The position numbers were made by a program, and so were the translations under genes. The notes below the pieces were generated by a model. That model had not been told where the DNA came from. It did not search any database and worked only from the letters and a program-made list of their open reading frames with translations. A stretch of 24,110 nucleotides of DNA from Ruminococcus sp. AF41-9 (lineage in GTDB: Bacteria > Bacillota > Clostridia > Lachnospirales > Lachnospiraceae). Shown here in pieces: positions 1 through 8,019 of the stretch. Where the stretch lies: positions 1-24,110 of the forward strand of contig NZ_QUDO01000057.1 in assembly GCF_003477525.1 (NCBI RefSeq), given 5' to 3'. Numbering within the stretch: the stretch's first letter is position 1; every line of letters starts with the position of its first letter.

Positions 1-19
1 TATCTTGGAACTTCAACAT
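1..19 (-). CDS. Start of an unidentified gene leaving the window (5' end only)
   Basis: On the minus strand an ATG at 19-17 is followed by six open codons (MLKFQD) before the window ends. A perfect AAAGGAGG ribosome site at 34-27 lies seven bases upstream, which makes a real start likely. It begins about 75 bases past the stop of the truncated AraC gene, in the same direction. I infer that it may be the first gene of a mobile element inserted into araC. The six residues are too few to name a family. Confidence 0.4.
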
Positions 20-77
20 AATGATGCCTCCTTTCGTTGTATTCCCTACAAATAGGATAGCACATTTTGTTGAAGTT
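9..77 (-). repeat. Inverted repeat pairing the start codon of the edge gene with its leader
   Basis: AACTTCAACA (9-18) and TGTTGAAGTT (68-77) are perfect 10-base inverted repeats 49 bases apart. On the minus-strand transcript the downstream arm covers the ATG and next codons of the edge gene, and the upstream arm lies in its leader. Folding would hide the start codon. The loop contains the AAAGGAGG site. Confidence 0.5.
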
Positions 78-91
78 TCTTTATATTTATT

Positions 92-889
92 TTATCTAGC
101 ACAACGAGTTAATTTATAATTTGTAAATCCATGTCTCTCCAGAATCACATGTACCGGATCAGAAGTAGAAATCAGATCCCGGTAAATAAATGAAAGTCTG
201 TATTCATTCTGATATTCCAGAAATGTAACTCCCATTCTCTTTTTGAAAAAACGACAGAAATATCCTGACTGCAGGTAAGCAATTTCTGAAATCTCTGTCA
301 GAGAGATCGGACGCTGATAATTATCCGCAATATATTTCAGAACCAAATTCAGCCTGTCCAGGTCTTTTTTCTTCTGACTAAGGTCGCTTTGAAATACTTT
401 TACACTGAAGTTATGATAAAGCTGAAAAAGCAGCTCAAAGATGAGACTGTTAAAACGCATGATAAAACCATCTGGTCGGATATCGTCAATAATCTGCATT
501 TGTTCCAGTGTTGTGCGCAGCATATCAATTTTTGTTCTTTTAATAGGATCTGTGGTGGTGTGATCCCATACAAACAGAAGCTGCTGAATGTTCGGAATGT
601 ATTTTTCCATGAAATCAAGAGGAATCTGGAGTACGATTGCTTTATTTGGAGAAACACATTTTGTAGAGTGAGGCACATTGGCATTAATAAGGATACAGTC
701 TTCCGGATAAATAGTAAAGTTTTTGGATTCTATAGTAACATCCAGAGAGCCCTCCTGCATATAAATAATTTCTACGGCTCTGTGCCAGTGAGTAGGAATA
801 TAACTTCCCGGATCAACAGAAGTATAGAATTTAACATTTGTTACAGCAGATACATCTATAATTTCATAAGAGATATCATTTCTTTTCAT
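92..889 (-). CDS. AraC-family transcriptional regulator, C-terminally truncated
   Basis: The 265-residue protein has an N-terminal cupin-type sugar-sensing domain (about 22-75, with H34, H36 and E40 of the usual HWH...E pattern). A C-terminal AraC DNA-binding region starts near residue 178. The first helix-turn-helix (about 196-218, ending FFKKRMG) is complete. The second begins at about 246 (ILERHGFTNYK) but stops after an unrelated tail TRCAR, so the usual last ~20 residues (FxRxFKxxxGxTPxxYR) are missing. The start at 889 has an AGAGGA site eight bases upstream. It is divergent from the GPH transporter and GH43 genes, so it was probably their sugar-responsive activator. Loss of the second recognition helix suggests it is impaired or dead. 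The family call is firm; the regulated genes and the sugar are inferred. Confidence 0.9.
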   Translation of the reverse strand: MKRNDISYEIIDVSAVTNVKFYTSVDPGSYIPTHWHRAVEIIYMQEGSLDVTIESKNFTIYPEDCILINANVPHSTKCVSPNKAIVLQIPLDFMEKYIPNIQQLLFVWDHTTTDPIKRTKIDMLRTTLEQMQIIDDIRPDGFIMRFNSLIFELLFQLYHNFSVKVFQSDLSQKKKDLDRLNLVLKYIADNYQRPISLTEISEIAYLQSGYFCRFFKKRMGVTFLEYQNEYRLSFIYRDLISTSDPVHVILERHGFTNYKLTRCAR

Positions 890-944
890 AGCTGGTTCCT
901 CTTTTATTTCCTGAAATCGGATAATGTATTTTTCATTGGTGTGC

Positions 945-997
945 AGTCAGGTGGATATTCGCGATTGAAACAGGGACTTACCTGACTCGGTTAAATA
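945..997. repeat. REP-like intergenic hairpin, copy A
   Basis: AGTCAGGT (945-952) pairs with ACCTGACT (980-987). The 40 bases at 958-997 are closely matched by 2617-2657 between the next two genes, with about six differences and one extra G. It lies in the divergent araC/transporter promoter region with no coding capacity. It is best read as a dispersed palindromic repeat, although a structured regulatory site is not excluded. Confidence 0.6.
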
Positions 998-1086
998 ATG
1001 GAATAATTTATCATAACATATTGAGCAAAAAAACTGCAACAGGAGAATATTGACCTATATATTGGAAGTTATCAGACCTATGCTGT

Positions 1087-1110
1087 ACAGATGATCTGTG
1101 CTAATATAAT
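1087..1110 (+). promoter_or_regulatory. Probable activator-dependent promoter of the GPH transporter, with palindrome
   Basis: A perfect -10 TATAAT lies at 1105-1110, but no -35 hexamer is found 16-18 bases upstream, as expected for an activator-dependent promoter. Just upstream is the inverted repeat ACAGAT-G-ATCTGT (1087-1099), a candidate protein-binding site. The 296-base gap 890-1185 also holds repeat copy A and presumably the araC promoter on the other strand, which I cannot place confidently. Confidence 0.4.
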
Positions 1111-1185
1111 GGCATAAAGAAAAGACACCGTGGCCATGGGGGAACAGATAACGAAAAATCAGAAAAAGGAAGAGGTATCTGAAAA

Positions 1186-2556
1186 ATGAATCAAAAGAGT
1201 AAATTGACCTTTGGAAAAATCTTTGAGCGTTTTTCCTATGGATGTGGTGATTTCGGATGTAACATTATTTATACTGCAATGTCTGCATTTCTGTTATTTT
1301 ACTATACAGATTATGCGAATGTAAGTGCAATGGCAGTAGGAACGATTATGATGGTTTCCCGAATCTTTGATGGTGTCAGTGATATCATTATGGGTGTGAT
1401 CGTAGACAGGACCAAGTCAAAATATGGGAAAGCGCGACCATGGATTCTGCGTATGTGCATCCCATTTGCGGTGTCAGGAATCCTGTTATTCTCTGTTCCG
1501 ACCTCATGGGCAGCAACACCGAAGCTGGTATATGTATTTATTACATACAATCTTGTATCTACAGTAATTTATACGGCAATCAATGTTCCATATTCTGCAT
1601 TGAACGCGCTGATGACACAGGACCCATATGAAAGATCTGTACTCAGCATTTTCAGAAATCTTCTGGCAACAGCCGGAACACTGACTATTAACACATTTAC
1701 ATTACCACTGGTAGAATACTTCGGAAATAATGCCTCTGCATGGACCAAAACATTCGTAGTATTTGGCTTCGTCGCAATCGCAGCATTTCTTTTCACATTC
1801 TTTGGAACCAGAGAGCGTGTAAGAGCAGTAGAGAACGAAAGTACAGAAAACCAGGAAGATGTTCCTTTTGTTACAGGCATCAAAGCTTTGTTTAAGAATA
1901 AATACTGGATTATGATGACTTGTATGCTCGCACTTTTCTTCCTGATGTATTCCGTAAATGGCGGCGCAACTGTATATTATGCAAAAGATATCCTGGGCGA
2001 TAAGAATCTGGTAAGTACGATTAACGGTATTTTTAATATTGTACAGATTTGTGGTATGTTCTTTATTGCAATGCTGGTAAAGAAATATGGAAAAAGAAAT
2101 GTATTTGCATTAGGTCTTGTACTTGATATCATCGGAATGCTGGTGCTGAATTTTTCCGGCGGGTCCATGGCGATTATCGTAGTTTCCAGTGTAATCCGTG
2201 GAGTTGGTAATGCATGCGGCGGTGCAACAATGTGGGCAATGGTTTCTGACACGATTGATTACGGTGAATGGAAGACCGGATACCGTACAGAGGGACTTGT
2301 AAACAGTGCCTGCAGCTTCGGCTACAAGATTGGCAATGGAATCGGTTCTGCACTTTTAGGCCTTATTCTTGAGATAGGCGGATATGTAGGAACAGCAGCA
2401 GTTCAGACAGAATCTGCACTGATGTCCATTAAAGTATGCTTTGTATGGATTCCGATCATAGTTTATGTCTGCGGTCTTGTTATTATGAAATTCTATAACC
2501 TTGATAATGAATTTGACGGCATCATTGCTGATTTGAAAGAACGTGCGAAACACTAA
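1186..2556 (+). CDS. GPH-family sugar:cation symporter (probable xyloside/xylo-oligosaccharide uptake)
   Basis: This 456-residue, 12-helix membrane protein belongs to the glycoside-pentoside-hexuronide:cation symporter family (MelB, XynP and YicJ relatives). The family motif is clear: helix 2 carries the acidic pair D62/D66 (RIFDGVSD), equivalent to the MelB cation-site aspartates, followed by the loop DRTKSKYGKARPW (74-86). The length is typical. The start at 1186 has AGGAAGAGG 11 bases upstream. It should import a short glycoside with Na+ or H+. The next gene is an intracellular beta-xylosidase-type GH43, so xylobiose or related oligosaccharides are the likely cargo, by analogy with known xynP/xynB pairs. 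The divergent araC gene is the expected regulator. Substrate is inferred from context only. Confidence 0.9.
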   Translation: MNQKSKLTFGKIFERFSYGCGDFGCNIIYTAMSAFLLFYYTDYANVSAMAVGTIMMVSRIFDGVSDIIMGVIVDRTKSKYGKARPWILRMCIPFAVSGILLFSVPTSWAATPKLVYVFITYNLVSTVIYTAINVPYSALNALMTQDPYERSVLSIFRNLLATAGTLTINTFTLPLVEYFGNNASAWTKTFVVFGFVAIAAFLFTFFGTRERVRAVENESTENQEDVPFVTGIKALFKNKYWIMMTCMLALFFLMYSVNGGATVYYAKDILGDKNLVSTINGIFNIVQICGMFFIAMLVKKYGKRNVFALGLVLDIIGMLVLNFSGGSMAIIVVSSVIRGVGNACGGATMWAMVSDTIDYGEWKTGYRTEGLVNSACSFGYKIGNGIGSALLGLILEIGGYVGTAAVQTESALMSIKVCFVWIPIIVYVCGLVIMKFYNLDNEFDGIIADLKERAKH

Positions 2557-2577
2557 AATGAGTGTATACTGCACTCC

Positions 2578-2657
2578 TCCTGATACAGGCAAGTTCCCAC
2601 CTGCTGCTGATTGCTTTTCGCAATTGAAGCAGGGGACTTACTTGATTCAGTTAAATA
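2578..2657. repeat. REP-like intergenic hairpin, copy B
   Basis: This is a long imperfect palindrome of about 75 bases. The left arm is CAGGCAAGTTCCCACCTGCT (from 2586), and the right arm AGCAGGGGACTTACTTGATT (2628-2647) pairs with it around a TTTTC loop. Its right half matches copy A. It lies in the gap between the transporter and GH43 within a presumed operon and could act as an mRNA-processing or stabilising hairpin, or simply be a dispersed repeat. Confidence 0.6.
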
Positions 2658-2671
2658 TGTAAACGTTAAAA
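2658..2671 (+). promoter_or_regulatory. Candidate catabolite-responsive element (cre) before GH43
   Basis: TGTAAACGTTAAAA fits the CcpA cre consensus TGWAANCGNTNWCA with one clear mismatch. It lies 25 bases before the GH43 start, where CcpA binding would act as a roadblock or cover an internal promoter. This is consensus matching only. Confidence 0.4.
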
Positions 2672-2696
2672 GAGAAGATGAAAGGAGTGAATTTAA

Positions 2697-4342
2697 ATGA
2701 TCCAGAATCCAATACTTCCAGGTTTTAACCCTGATCCGTGCATCTGCAGAAAAGGGGATGACTATTACCTTGCAGTTTCCACTTTTGAGTGGTTCCCGGG
2801 AATCCCGGTTTATCATTCCAGAGACTTAAAGAACTGGGAATTATATACCCATGTACTTACCGATGATGAAAAAGTAGACCTCAAGAAACTTCCAAGTGCA
2901 AAAGGAATCTGGGCACCGTGTCTGACCTATTGTAAGGAAGAGGATATGTTTTATGTAGTTTATGGTCAGATGAATTCCATGAATGCCAGATATTTCGACG
3001 TAGATAATTATGTAATCTGTGCAAAAGACATTAGGGGACCATGGAGTGAATCGGTATATCTGCATTCCGCAGGTTTTGATGCATCACTGTTCCATGACAC
3101 AGACGGAAAGAAATATGTCGTATCTCTTGAGTGGGAAACAAGAGAGGGTTATGAGAAACCAGGCTATATCTGTATGGCAGAATATGACCCTGTCAGAAAA
3201 GAAATCGTAGGATATCCGAAGATTATATGGAGAGGTGGCACGGACAGAGGATGTATGGAAGCACCGCATCTGACAAAACGTGGCGAATATTATTACATCA
3301 TGTGTGCAGAAGGCGGCACAGGTTATAATCACTGTGTAACAATGGGACGTTCCAAAAACGTCTGGGGACCATACGAGAAAGATCCTAAGAATCCGATCGT
3401 TACCAGCGTACCGGGAGAATCTTATGAGAGACAGGATCCGGATCATCTGAAGCCGAAATATTATAACCCGGAATCCATTTTACAGAAATCCGGACATGGA
3501 AGCTATGTAGAACTTCCGACAGGTGAGGTATATCTGGTACATCTCTGCTCCAGACCATTTGTACCGGAACTTCGCTGTACACTGGGACGTGAGACTGCTA
3601 TCCAGAAGATGATGTGGACAGAAGATAACTGGCTGCGTATGGCAGATGGCAGCAATCTGGCAAAACTTGAAGTGCCGGAAAGTTCCCTCCCGGAATATCC
3701 GGTAGAAAAAACTCCGGATTTCGATGATTTCGACGGAGACGAACTTGGAAACTTCTACTATTCACCAAGAATCATGCCGCAGAGATTTGCAGATGTAAAA
3801 GCTCGAAAAGGTTATGTAAGACTTCGCGGTCAGGAATCCCGTACCTCTCTGAATAAAGTAAGTATCCTTGCCCGTAAACTCACCAGTGTTTATGCAAGAA
3901 TCACTACAAAGATGGAATTTGTGCCTGAAGTTCATCAGCACAGCGCGGGTCTGATCCTGTATTATGACAATATGAACTACATTAATCTCCGTAAATATTA
4001 CAGTGAAACTCTGGGACAGAGCGCCCTGTCTATTATTCATCTGGAGAATGGTGAAAAAACAGAATTCCTTAATACAAGAATTCCGGTAGAAGACAAACCA
4101 ATCTATTTGAGACTCTATATCGAGGACGTAAATCCTGGTTCGAGTGGAGCTATGACGGCGAAAACTATGAGAAGATCGGTCGGATTTTTGATACAACGAA
4201 ATTCTCCGATGAATACTGCAAATATGGTGAATTCACAGGAACTATGGTAGGCATCACATGTGCAGACCGTGTACTTCATAAGAAATGTGCAGATTTTGAC
4301 TTCTTTGAATATAAAGCAGATGAGAGCCGCCAGGTTGAGTAA
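2697..4342 (+). CDS. xynB: GH43 beta-xylosidase (XynB-like), interrupted by a one-base frameshift
   Basis: This is a cytoplasmic glycoside hydrolase family 43 enzyme expected to release xylose (or arabinose) from xylo-oligosaccharides. There is no signal peptide. The opening NPILPGFNPDP gives the general base D13. GFDASLFHD gives the pKa-modulating D128, and CMEAPHL gives the general acid E188. This spacing matches well-studied GH43 beta-xylosidases. A C-terminal beta-sandwich follows from about 340. The first frame ends at 4250 after an aberrant tail. From 4136 another frame continues (WFEWSYDGENYEKIG... to TAA at 4340-4342), restoring the expected C-terminus and a ~548-residue length. One missing A in the run at 4130-4132 (VN/PG instead of VKSW) explains it. 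It may be a real mutation or a sequencing error. AAAGGAG precedes the start. Confidence 0.9.
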
Positions 4343-4379
4343 TTTTTTTACCAGATTAGTTATTGGGATATAGGCAGAT

Positions 4380-4393
4380 GGTGAACGTTCACC
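4380..4393. repeat. Perfect 14-bp palindrome GGTGAACGTTCACC (partial copy C)
   Basis: This perfect palindrome lies 38 bases after the GH43 stop. The following bases (CACCTGACTGAATAAA) resemble the ends of repeat copies A and B (TACCTGACT...TTAAATA), so it may be a shortened third copy. It also resembles a LacI-type or cre operator, but a downstream position makes that less likely. Confidence 0.4.
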
Positions 4394-4416
4394 TGACTGA
4401 ATAAAAATGAAATCAG

Positions 4417-4452
4417 AGAAAGACCATGCTCAGTTTTGGACATGGTCTTTCT
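4417..4452 (+). terminator. Intrinsic terminator after GH43
   Basis: AGAAAGACCATG (4417-4428) pairs perfectly over 12 bases with CATGGTCTTTCT (4441-4452) around a 12-base loop. The T-rich tail is short (TTTCT inside the stem), so it may work in both directions. Confidence 0.7.
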
Positions 4453-4747
4453 AAGTGTATAAAGCATTTTGCTGAAACTCTCAGAAGGTTATGTAACTAT
4501 ACTTATAAAATCAGGAAGTATCTGATTGAAATTTATATATAGAAGTCAAAATAATATAAAAATGAGTCAAAATTTTGGTAGAGATTCCTGAATAATTGAG
4601 ATACAATCAAATTACTAAAAGAAAGTTGCTGCAAAATATCATATTTTTTGCTTATATCAGAATTTTTTGCTGTATGACCAGTTGCGCGGCATACAAAGAA
4701 AACAAAACATGAAAAGAAAAACTAAGATTTAAGGGAGGATTTTTACA
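4453..4747 (+). other. AT-rich leader region of the GH13 gene
   Basis: Together with the palindrome and terminator above it forms a 405-base gap (4343-4747). It is A+T rich, with direct repeats of ATTTTTTGCT around 4645 and 4663. I see no convincing -35/-10 pair. A TTGCTG (4667-4672) with CATACA 17 bases later is the best candidate. GGGAGG at 4732-4737 is the GH13 ribosome site. Confidence 0.4.
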
Positions 4748-6313
4748 ATGGGAATGCCATCATGGTTAGAGAACATCGTATTTTATGAAATTTATCCACA
4801 GACTTTTCTGGATACAGACGGAGACGGAATCGGAAATATCCAGGGAATTATCCGTAAACTGGATTACATCAAGAATTTAGGATGTGACGGAATCTGGTTA
4901 AATCCGTGTTTTGAATCACCATTCTATGATGCAGGATACGATGTTGCTGACTATAAGAAAGTAGCACCACGTTACGGAACAAACGAAGATTTAAAAGAAC
5001 TCTTCCAGAAAGCCCACGAAAAAGGAATGAAAGTTCTGCTTGACCTCGTACCGGGACATACGTCCACAGATCATGAGTGGTTCAGAGAGTCCTGCAAAGC
5101 TGAGAAAAATGAATATACAGACCGTTATGTATGGACCAATGACGTATGGGACGATTTTCAGGATGTGGGCAGTATCAGAGGAAGCATTCGTGGATTTTCT
5201 GAGCGAAACGGATGCTGTGCCGTCAACTTCTTCTCTGTGCAGCCAGCACTGAACTTTGGTTTTGCAAGATGTGACAAAGACTGGCAGCAGCCGATGGATG
5301 CACCTGGACCAATGGCAACCAGAGAAGCAATGAAAGACGTTATGCGTTTCTGGATGTCCATGGGATGCGATGGATTCCGTGTAGACATGGCAGGTTCTCT
5401 GGTAAAGAACGATGATGATCAGGAAGGAACCATTGCATTATGGCAGGACTTCCGCAAATTTATGGATGAAGAATTTCCGGAATGTGCACTTCTTTCTGAG
5501 TGGGGCGAGCCGGGCCGATCATTAAGAGGCGGATTCCATATGGATTTCCTTCTTCACTTCGGACCATCTCATTATCTTGACCTGTTCCGTGTAGAAGAGC
5601 CATATTTCTCCAGAAGGGGAAAAGGAGATATCTCTGAATTTGTTAAAACTTATGAAGAAAACTATGCGGCAACAAACAGAGAGGGGCTGATCTGTATTCC
5701 ATCCGGAAACCACGATATGATCCGTATCAAAGAAACTCTGGATGATGAAGAGATTAAGATTGCATTTGCATTCCTGTTATCCGTACCTGGAGCTCCATTC
5801 ATTTACTATGGCGATGAAATCGGTATGAAATATCTCTCAGGCATCAAATCCGTAGAAGGCGGTTTCCACCGTACAGGTTCAAGAAGCCCGATGCAGTGGG
5901 ATCACAGTGCTAACGCAGGATTTTCAAGCTGCAAACCGGAAGAACTTTACATCCGGATCGATCCTGACGAAGACCGTCCGACAGCAGAAGATGCACTTGC
6001 AGGAAAGAACGGACTGTATGATGAAGTGAAGAAGCTGATCGCAGTGAGAAAAGAGCATCAGGCATTACAGAATACAGCACCGATGGAATTTGTATATGTA
6101 AAAGAATCTGCATACCCGCTGGTATACAAGAGAACCGGAAAAGACGAGACAATCTATATCGTACTCAACCCATCCGGACAGGACGTAGAATGCGACGCAC
6201 AGATTCCACAGAATGCACAGCCAATCTACTCCAATCACGGAGAAGCAGTTTACGCAGACGGAAAATGGAAAGTACCTGCAGCTTCTGCAACTTTCTTAAA
6301 AGTGGAAAAATGA
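4748..6313 (+). CDS. GH13 alpha-glucosidase-type glycoside hydrolase
   Basis: The 521-residue cytoplasmic enzyme of the alpha-amylase family lacks a signal peptide. The (beta/alpha)8 barrel motifs are all present. A Ca-site-like loop DTDGDGIGN lies at 22-30. Region I is DLVPGHTS (H104), region II GFRVDMA (nucleophile D213), region III LLSEWGEP (acid/base E251), and region IV GNHD (D323). A small C-terminal beta domain follows from about 440. GH13 alpha-glucosidases of this shape hydrolyse, or transfer glucose from, short alpha-glucosides. A methionine follows the nucleophile instead of the Val or Thr/Ala seen in oligo-1,6- and alpha-1,4-glucosidases of subfamily 31, so linkage cannot be read from that rule. 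It sits upstream of a LacI regulator and a CUT1 importer, which probably deliver its substrate. Trehalose-synthase-like or sucrose-active variants are alternatives. Confidence 0.85.
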   Translation: MGMPSWLENIVFYEIYPQTFLDTDGDGIGNIQGIIRKLDYIKNLGCDGIWLNPCFESPFYDAGYDVADYKKVAPRYGTNEDLKELFQKAHEKGMKVLLDLVPGHTSTDHEWFRESCKAEKNEYTDRYVWTNDVWDDFQDVGSIRGSIRGFSERNGCCAVNFFSVQPALNFGFARCDKDWQQPMDAPGPMATREAMKDVMRFWMSMGCDGFRVDMAGSLVKNDDDQEGTIALWQDFRKFMDEEFPECALLSEWGEPGRSLRGGFHMDFLLHFGPSHYLDLFRVEEPYFSRRGKGDISEFVKTYEENYAATNREGLICIPSGNHDMIRIKETLDDEEIKIAFAFLLSVPGAPFIYYGDEIGMKYLSGIKSVEGGFHRTGSRSPMQWDHSANAGFSSCKPEELYIRIDPDEDRPTAEDALAGKNGLYDEVKKLIAVRKEHQALQNTAPMEFVYVKESAYPLVYKRTGKDETIYIVLNPSGQDVECDAQIPQNAQPIYSNHGEAVYADGKWKVPAASATFLKVEK

Positions 6314-6357
6314 TCAGGGGATAAAACAATAATATAATAAAGACAACAAAAAATAAG

Positions 6358-6429
6358 AAAATCCGGCAAAGACGAGGAATTACTGGTAACAGAAATACCA
6401 TATTTTCCAGAGTGTTCTGCCGGATTTTT
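6358..6429 (+). terminator. Intrinsic terminator after GH13
   Basis: AAAATCCGGCA (6358-6368) pairs perfectly over 11 bases with TGCCGGATTTT (6418-6428), followed by T. The loop is long (49 bases). It separates GH13 from the lacI transcription unit. Confidence 0.7.
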
Positions 6430-6488
6430 GTATTGCCCGATATGTAAAATATGTCAAAATATGCATGGGAAAGAGAGCAGTATGCTTA

Positions 6489-6517
6489 TTGTCACAAAAT
6501 GGTAATTATGATAAGAT
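6489..6517 (+). promoter_or_regulatory. Sigma-A promoter of the LacI regulator gene
   Basis: TTGTCA (6489-6494) and TAAGAT (6512-6517) are separated by exactly 17 bases. The 120-base leader that follows contains two possible 8-codon reading frames (ATG 6558, GTG 6581) next to GGAGG-like stretches, but their spacing is poor. I do not call them genes. Confidence 0.65.
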
Positions 6518-6639
6518 TTTTTCAATCGTGTAGATCAGGGAAAAGAATCGGAGGTTTATGATTCGGGAAAAAAGGAGGAAGTGAACTGCCTGATCATGCA
6601 AAATTAAAACAAAATAAAGAAGGAAAATACAGATTAAGA

Positions 6640-7659
6640 ATGGTTACGATCAAAGATATGGCTGAGATTCTTGGAATCAGCACAACTACAGTGTCCAATG
6701 TAATACATGGAAAAACCAACCAGGTATCTCAGAAAACAGTAGAACGGGTAGAAAAACTTCTGGAAGAATATGAATATGTTCCCAATATCAGTGCAAGAAA
6801 TCTGGCAAATAACAGTTCAGGAATTATCGGTATGGCAATTAAGGGAAGAAAAGACAGATGCGACAATCTGATCGCAAATTCTTTTTTTGGAAATCTGGTG
6901 AGCGCGATTGAAGCGGAAATACGTGCAAGAGGATATTTTCTCATGCTCTATATTTCGGATGATGTCAATGAACTGATGCGCTATGTTTCCACCTGGAATG
7001 TGGATGGGCTGATCCTCCTTGGAATGCTCCATGATGATTTTGCCAGGATTAAGAGTAAATATAAGAAACCGGCAGTTCTGATCGACAGTTATGCACCGAG
7101 AAATGTGGCAGATTATGTGAATGTAGGGCTGGATGATGAGCAGGCATGCTATGACATGGCAAAATATCTTCTGGAGAACGGACACAGAAAGATAGCATTT
7201 CTTGCTGACAATATGGAAGGCGTGGATTATCAGCGCTATATGGGATTTCTGCGGGCGATGCATGATCATGGACTGGAGACGAATGAGGATAATCTGATCA
7301 TGATCCATCCGGGGATTCTGGAGCGAAGGTCAAATATGCAGGAAATTTATGAGAAATCCAAAAACTATACGGCATTTATGTGCTGTTCTGATTATTATGC
7401 GGTGATGCTGATGAGTGACTTTCTGGATCGTGGAGTCAGAATACCGGAAGATATTTCTTTCACGGGATTTGATGATGACTATACGGCAAGGATCGTAAGA
7501 CCGAAGCTGACCACGATCAGACAGGACATCAGGGAAAAAGGCCGGATCGCTGTGGATTCTCTGGAAAAACTGATCCGTGGAGAAAAGCCGGAAAATAAAA
7601 ACTACTGTCTGCCTGTAGAGCTGGTTTTCAGAGACAGTGTAAAAAAGATTACAGAGTAA
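6640..7659 (+). CDS. LacI-family transcriptional repressor
   Basis: At 339 residues it has normal LacI length. The N-terminal helix-turn-helix (residues 4-23, IKDMAEILGISTTTVSNVIHG) is followed by a hinge helix with the usual Leu-Ala (SARNLANN, about 51-58). A periplasmic-binding-protein-like effector domain follows, ending in the typical TTIRQDIREKGRIAVDSL segment. The ribosome site AAGAAGGA lies about 15 bases upstream, a long spacing, but there is no in-frame alternative start. It lies between GH13 and the CUT1 importer. Two near-palindromes flanking the importer promoter (7958-7974, 8020-8036) have the central GCG(C) typical of LacI operators and are its likely targets. The effector is probably a product or substrate of the imported glucoside. 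The family is certain; targets are inferred. Confidence 0.92.
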   Translation: MVTIKDMAEILGISTTTVSNVIHGKTNQVSQKTVERVEKLLEEYEYVPNISARNLANNSSGIIGMAIKGRKDRCDNLIANSFFGNLVSAIEAEIRARGYFLMLYISDDVNELMRYVSTWNVDGLILLGMLHDDFARIKSKYKKPAVLIDSYAPRNVADYVNVGLDDEQACYDMAKYLLENGHRKIAFLADNMEGVDYQRYMGFLRAMHDHGLETNEDNLIMIHPGILERRSNMQEIYEKSKNYTAFMCCSDYYAVMLMSDFLDRGVRIPEDISFTGFDDDYTARIVRPKLTTIRQDIREKGRIAVDSLEKLIRGEKPENKNYCLPVELVFRDSVKKITE

Positions 7660-7724
7660 GAAAGACTGCACAATAAGAAAATCATAAGGATAAGAAAATC
7701 ATAAAATAAAGCAAAAATAACTTT

Positions 7725-7760
7725 CCCTGCCTGAGCTGTAAAAAGTACAGGCAGGGTTTT
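7725..7760 (+). terminator. Intrinsic terminator after lacI
   Basis: CCCTGCCTG (7725-7733) pairs perfectly with CAGGCAGGG (7748-7756), followed by TTTTAT. Inside, TGTA and TACA extend the stem. Confidence 0.8.
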
Positions 7761-7796
7761 ATCTGTCTGTGAAAGGAATAACTTAAGAGAAAGAGT

Positions 7797-7858
7797 GCAT
7801 ATCCATGGAAAAATGAGTATGAAGAAATGTCGCATATCCAAAGGATATGCATTTTTTT
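7797..7858 (+). terminator. Second terminator-like hairpin with a duplicated left arm
   Basis: GCATATCC (7832-7839) pairs with GGATATGC (7843-7850) and is followed by A and seven T. An extra copy of the left arm GCATATCC lies at 7797-7804 and could pair with the same right arm. No gene lies between this and the previous terminator. It may simply be a backup terminator, possibly attenuating. Confidence 0.5.
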
Positions 7859-7957
7859 ATCTCAAAGTAGCACTTTTTTGGACATAGTGTAATAAGATAG
7901 AAAAAAGAAATTGTGCATATTTAACAAATGACGAAAAAGAAAGATAAAAAAATTAAA

Positions 7958-7974
7958 ACTTATGCGAAAAAGGT
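7958..7974 (+). promoter_or_regulatory. Probable LacI operator O1, upstream of the -35 box
   Basis: ACTTATGCGAAAAAGGT matches the downstream site CCTTATGCGCAAAAGGT at 15 of 17 bases. It lies just before the -35 box of the binding-protein promoter. The centre-to-centre distance to O2 is 62 bases, about six helical turns. Confidence 0.6.
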
Positions 7975-7975
7975 C

Positions 7976-8004
7976 TTGCTATTTCAGAAACAAAGTGGTA
8001 TTAT
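7976..8004 (+). promoter_or_regulatory. Sigma-A promoter of the sugar ABC importer
   Basis: TTGCTA (7976-7981) and TATTAT (7999-8004) have exactly 17 bases between them. The promoter is bracketed by the two operator copies. The 414-base gap 7660-8073 thus holds two terminators, this promoter and two operators. Confidence 0.75.
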
Positions 8005-8019
8005 ACAACTATCAAAAAA

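Noticed and set aside
389..985. 198-codon plus-strand frame opposite the AraC gene
   Set aside because: It lies almost wholly antisense to a clear AraC domain protein, has no ribosome site, and its protein shows no domain.
4690..4702. TTGCGCGGCATA before GH13 as a third LacI operator
   Set aside because: Shares GCGC with the importer operators, but the half-site spacing differs by two bases and the outer bases do not match.
6558..6607. Two 8-codon leader peptides before the LacI gene
   Set aside because: Ribosome-site spacing is too short for both; chance frames in purine-rich DNA are more likely.
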